A stretch of 7,208 nt of DNA from an uncultured Planctomycetaceae bacterium. GTDB lineage: Bacteria; Planctomycetota; Planctomycetia; Pirellulales; Pirellulaceae. This document shows, piece after piece, positions 6,396 through 7,208 of this stretch. How positions within the stretch are numbered: the first letter of the stretch is position 1; every line of letters starts with the position of its first letter. Below the pieces are notes generated by a model. The model was not told the origin of the DNA, made no database searches, and saw only the letters and a program-made list of their open reading frames with translations. A program made the position numbers and the translations under genes. The stretch is from contig CALBTA010000131.1 of assembly GCA_937967755.1 (NCBI GenBank), forward strand, positions 1-7,208, written 5' to 3'.

Positions 6396-7208
6396 CTACG
6401 GGCCAAGCGTGGCCAGCTTTTGACCGGCCAGGTTGAACACTTCCACCGTGTCCTTGCCGTCGGCCATACTGCGGGAGAGGATTTTCTGCCCGTCGGGTGA
6501 GATCGAGATCGCGAGGATTCCCCCTTCCTCGCGGCGCTCGTTGAGGGCGATCGCTTCGCGGCCGGGCTGGACAAGTTGCAATTGCTTGTCTTGCATTTGC
6601 AGAATCAAATCGCTTTTGCCCATTTCACGTTTCAAAACGGTGATCACAACCGCGTCGTGCTTTTCGGCGTGGTTCAACAGCCCGTCGCCGCGCATATCGT
6701 GCTTGAACGTGCAGGTTCGTTTTTCCAGATCGGCGCGCAACACGGAATCTTGCAAGCGCATCACCAGCGCGCCCTCTTCCCAGCGCGGAATCGTCGCCAC
6801 GCCGAACGATTTTTTCCCCTCGGGGCGGTTGCCGGCTTCGTTGGCTGCCTTTTTATCTTCGTCAGAAAGGTCCATCATCACCGGATCGTCGGAACCCCAA
6901 GCCAGGAAGACGAACCCACCTTCGCTCCCTTGCCGCACGGCGATGAACCCTTTGCCATCGGGCGTGGCCGACGGCACGTCGAAACCCATCGGCGCGAATC
7001 TGCGATCGTCCTCGCCCGACGATGCCGCCATGCCGGCCACGAGGCTCATCGACATCAAATCTTCGTACTCGCGAAACGCCTTCTTTTCAAAGTCGTAAGT
7101 CACCGCCAGCGCCCCGCTGGGCGGGAAGGTGACCAGGTGCTTGCCATCGGGCGAGACGCTGGTGCTCAACAAGAACGCCATCGCCGGTTCAGGCTTGTTC
7201 ATGCCTGT
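6396..7208 (-). CDS. PD40/WD-like beta-propeller repeat protein, C-terminal part (5' end beyond window)
   Basis: The frame is open to the window edge. An ATG at 7202 exists, but two further in-frame codons precede it and the visible sequence looks like the middle of a longer protein, so this is probably partial. From that Met, 268 residues are visible. Blade-like motifs are S-V-S-P-D-G-K-H-L-V-T-F (15-26), A-T-P-D-G-K-G-F-I-A-V (79-89) and I-S-I-S-P-D-G-Q-K-I-L-S (232-243), followed by V-E-V-F-N-L-A-G-Q-K-L. These S-P-D-G-x strands are typical of PD40/TolB-like and WD40 propellers, which mediate binding rather than catalysis. No membrane segment is visible in this part. The protein cannot be assigned a pathway. 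The stop codon is TAG at 6396-6398. Confidence 0.75.
   Translation of the reverse strand, partial: TGMNKPEPAMAFLLSTSVSPDGKHLVTFPPSGALAVTYDFEKKAFREYEDLMSMSLVAGMAASSGEDDRRFAPMGFDVPSATPDGKGFIAVRQGSEGGFVFLAWGSDDPVMMDLSDEDKKAANEAGNRPEGKKSFGVATIPRWEEGALVMRLQDSVLRADLEKRTCTFKHDMRGDGLLNHAEKHDAVVITVLKREMGKSDLILQMQDKQLQLVQPGREAIALNERREEGGILAISISPDGQKILSRSMADGKDTVEVFNLAGQKLATLGP

Noticed and set aside
5736..7098. Long plus-strand frames opposite the rhomboid and propeller genes (5736-6500, 6433-7098)
   Set aside because: They are shadows of genes with clear active-site or repeat motifs on the minus strand.

Overview
The window looks like chromosomal DNA from a planctomycete, probably of the Pirellulales type. 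That is an inference from gene content and style: a DUF4058 protein, a group-1 sigma factor with an acidic N-terminus, a small CxCG/two-helix membrane protein, a PD40/WD-like propeller protein, long non-coding gaps, few strong Shine-Dalgarno sites, and palindromic intergenic repeats. I see no insertion sequence, phage gene, CRISPR array, tRNA or rRNA.

Layout. Positions 1-62 hold the 3' end of a small plus-strand gene, cut by the window edge. An intrinsic terminator (85-113) and a short palindrome follow. The DUF4058 gene (183-959) lies on the minus strand. Divergent from it is a second copy of the small gene (1058-1353), which is broken by a one-base frameshift and ends in a second copy of the same terminator and palindrome unit. 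Next comes the minus-strand sigma-70 gene (1459-3036, rpoD/sigA-like, TTG start). An 820-base stretch without a credible gene (3040-3860) contains several hairpins and palindromes. It is followed on the plus strand by a short-chain dehydrogenase/reductase (3861-4670) and a small membrane protein (4794-5336). Converging on these from the right are a GlpG-like rhomboid protease (5346-6305) and the C-terminal part of a propeller-repeat protein (6396 to the window end), both on the minus strand.

The most notable structure is on the left. A unit of about 165 bp, made of the small gene's 3' end, a terminator and a palindrome, occurs twice as a direct repeat 1282 bp apart. It flanks the DUF4058 gene and most of the broken small gene. 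The first 55 bases are identical in the two copies, while the non-coding remainder has diverged. This suggests a local duplication with later gene conversion. A 9-bp inverted repeat with a 14-nt spacer (1002-1033) sits in the divergent intergenic region and looks like an operator or a leader hairpin.

The genes do not form an obvious pathway. The sigma factor is housekeeping. The reductase, membrane protein, protease and propeller protein look like ordinary neighbours. I found no convincing new multi-gene system. The repeat cassette and the small gene family of unknown function are the parts most worth following up.
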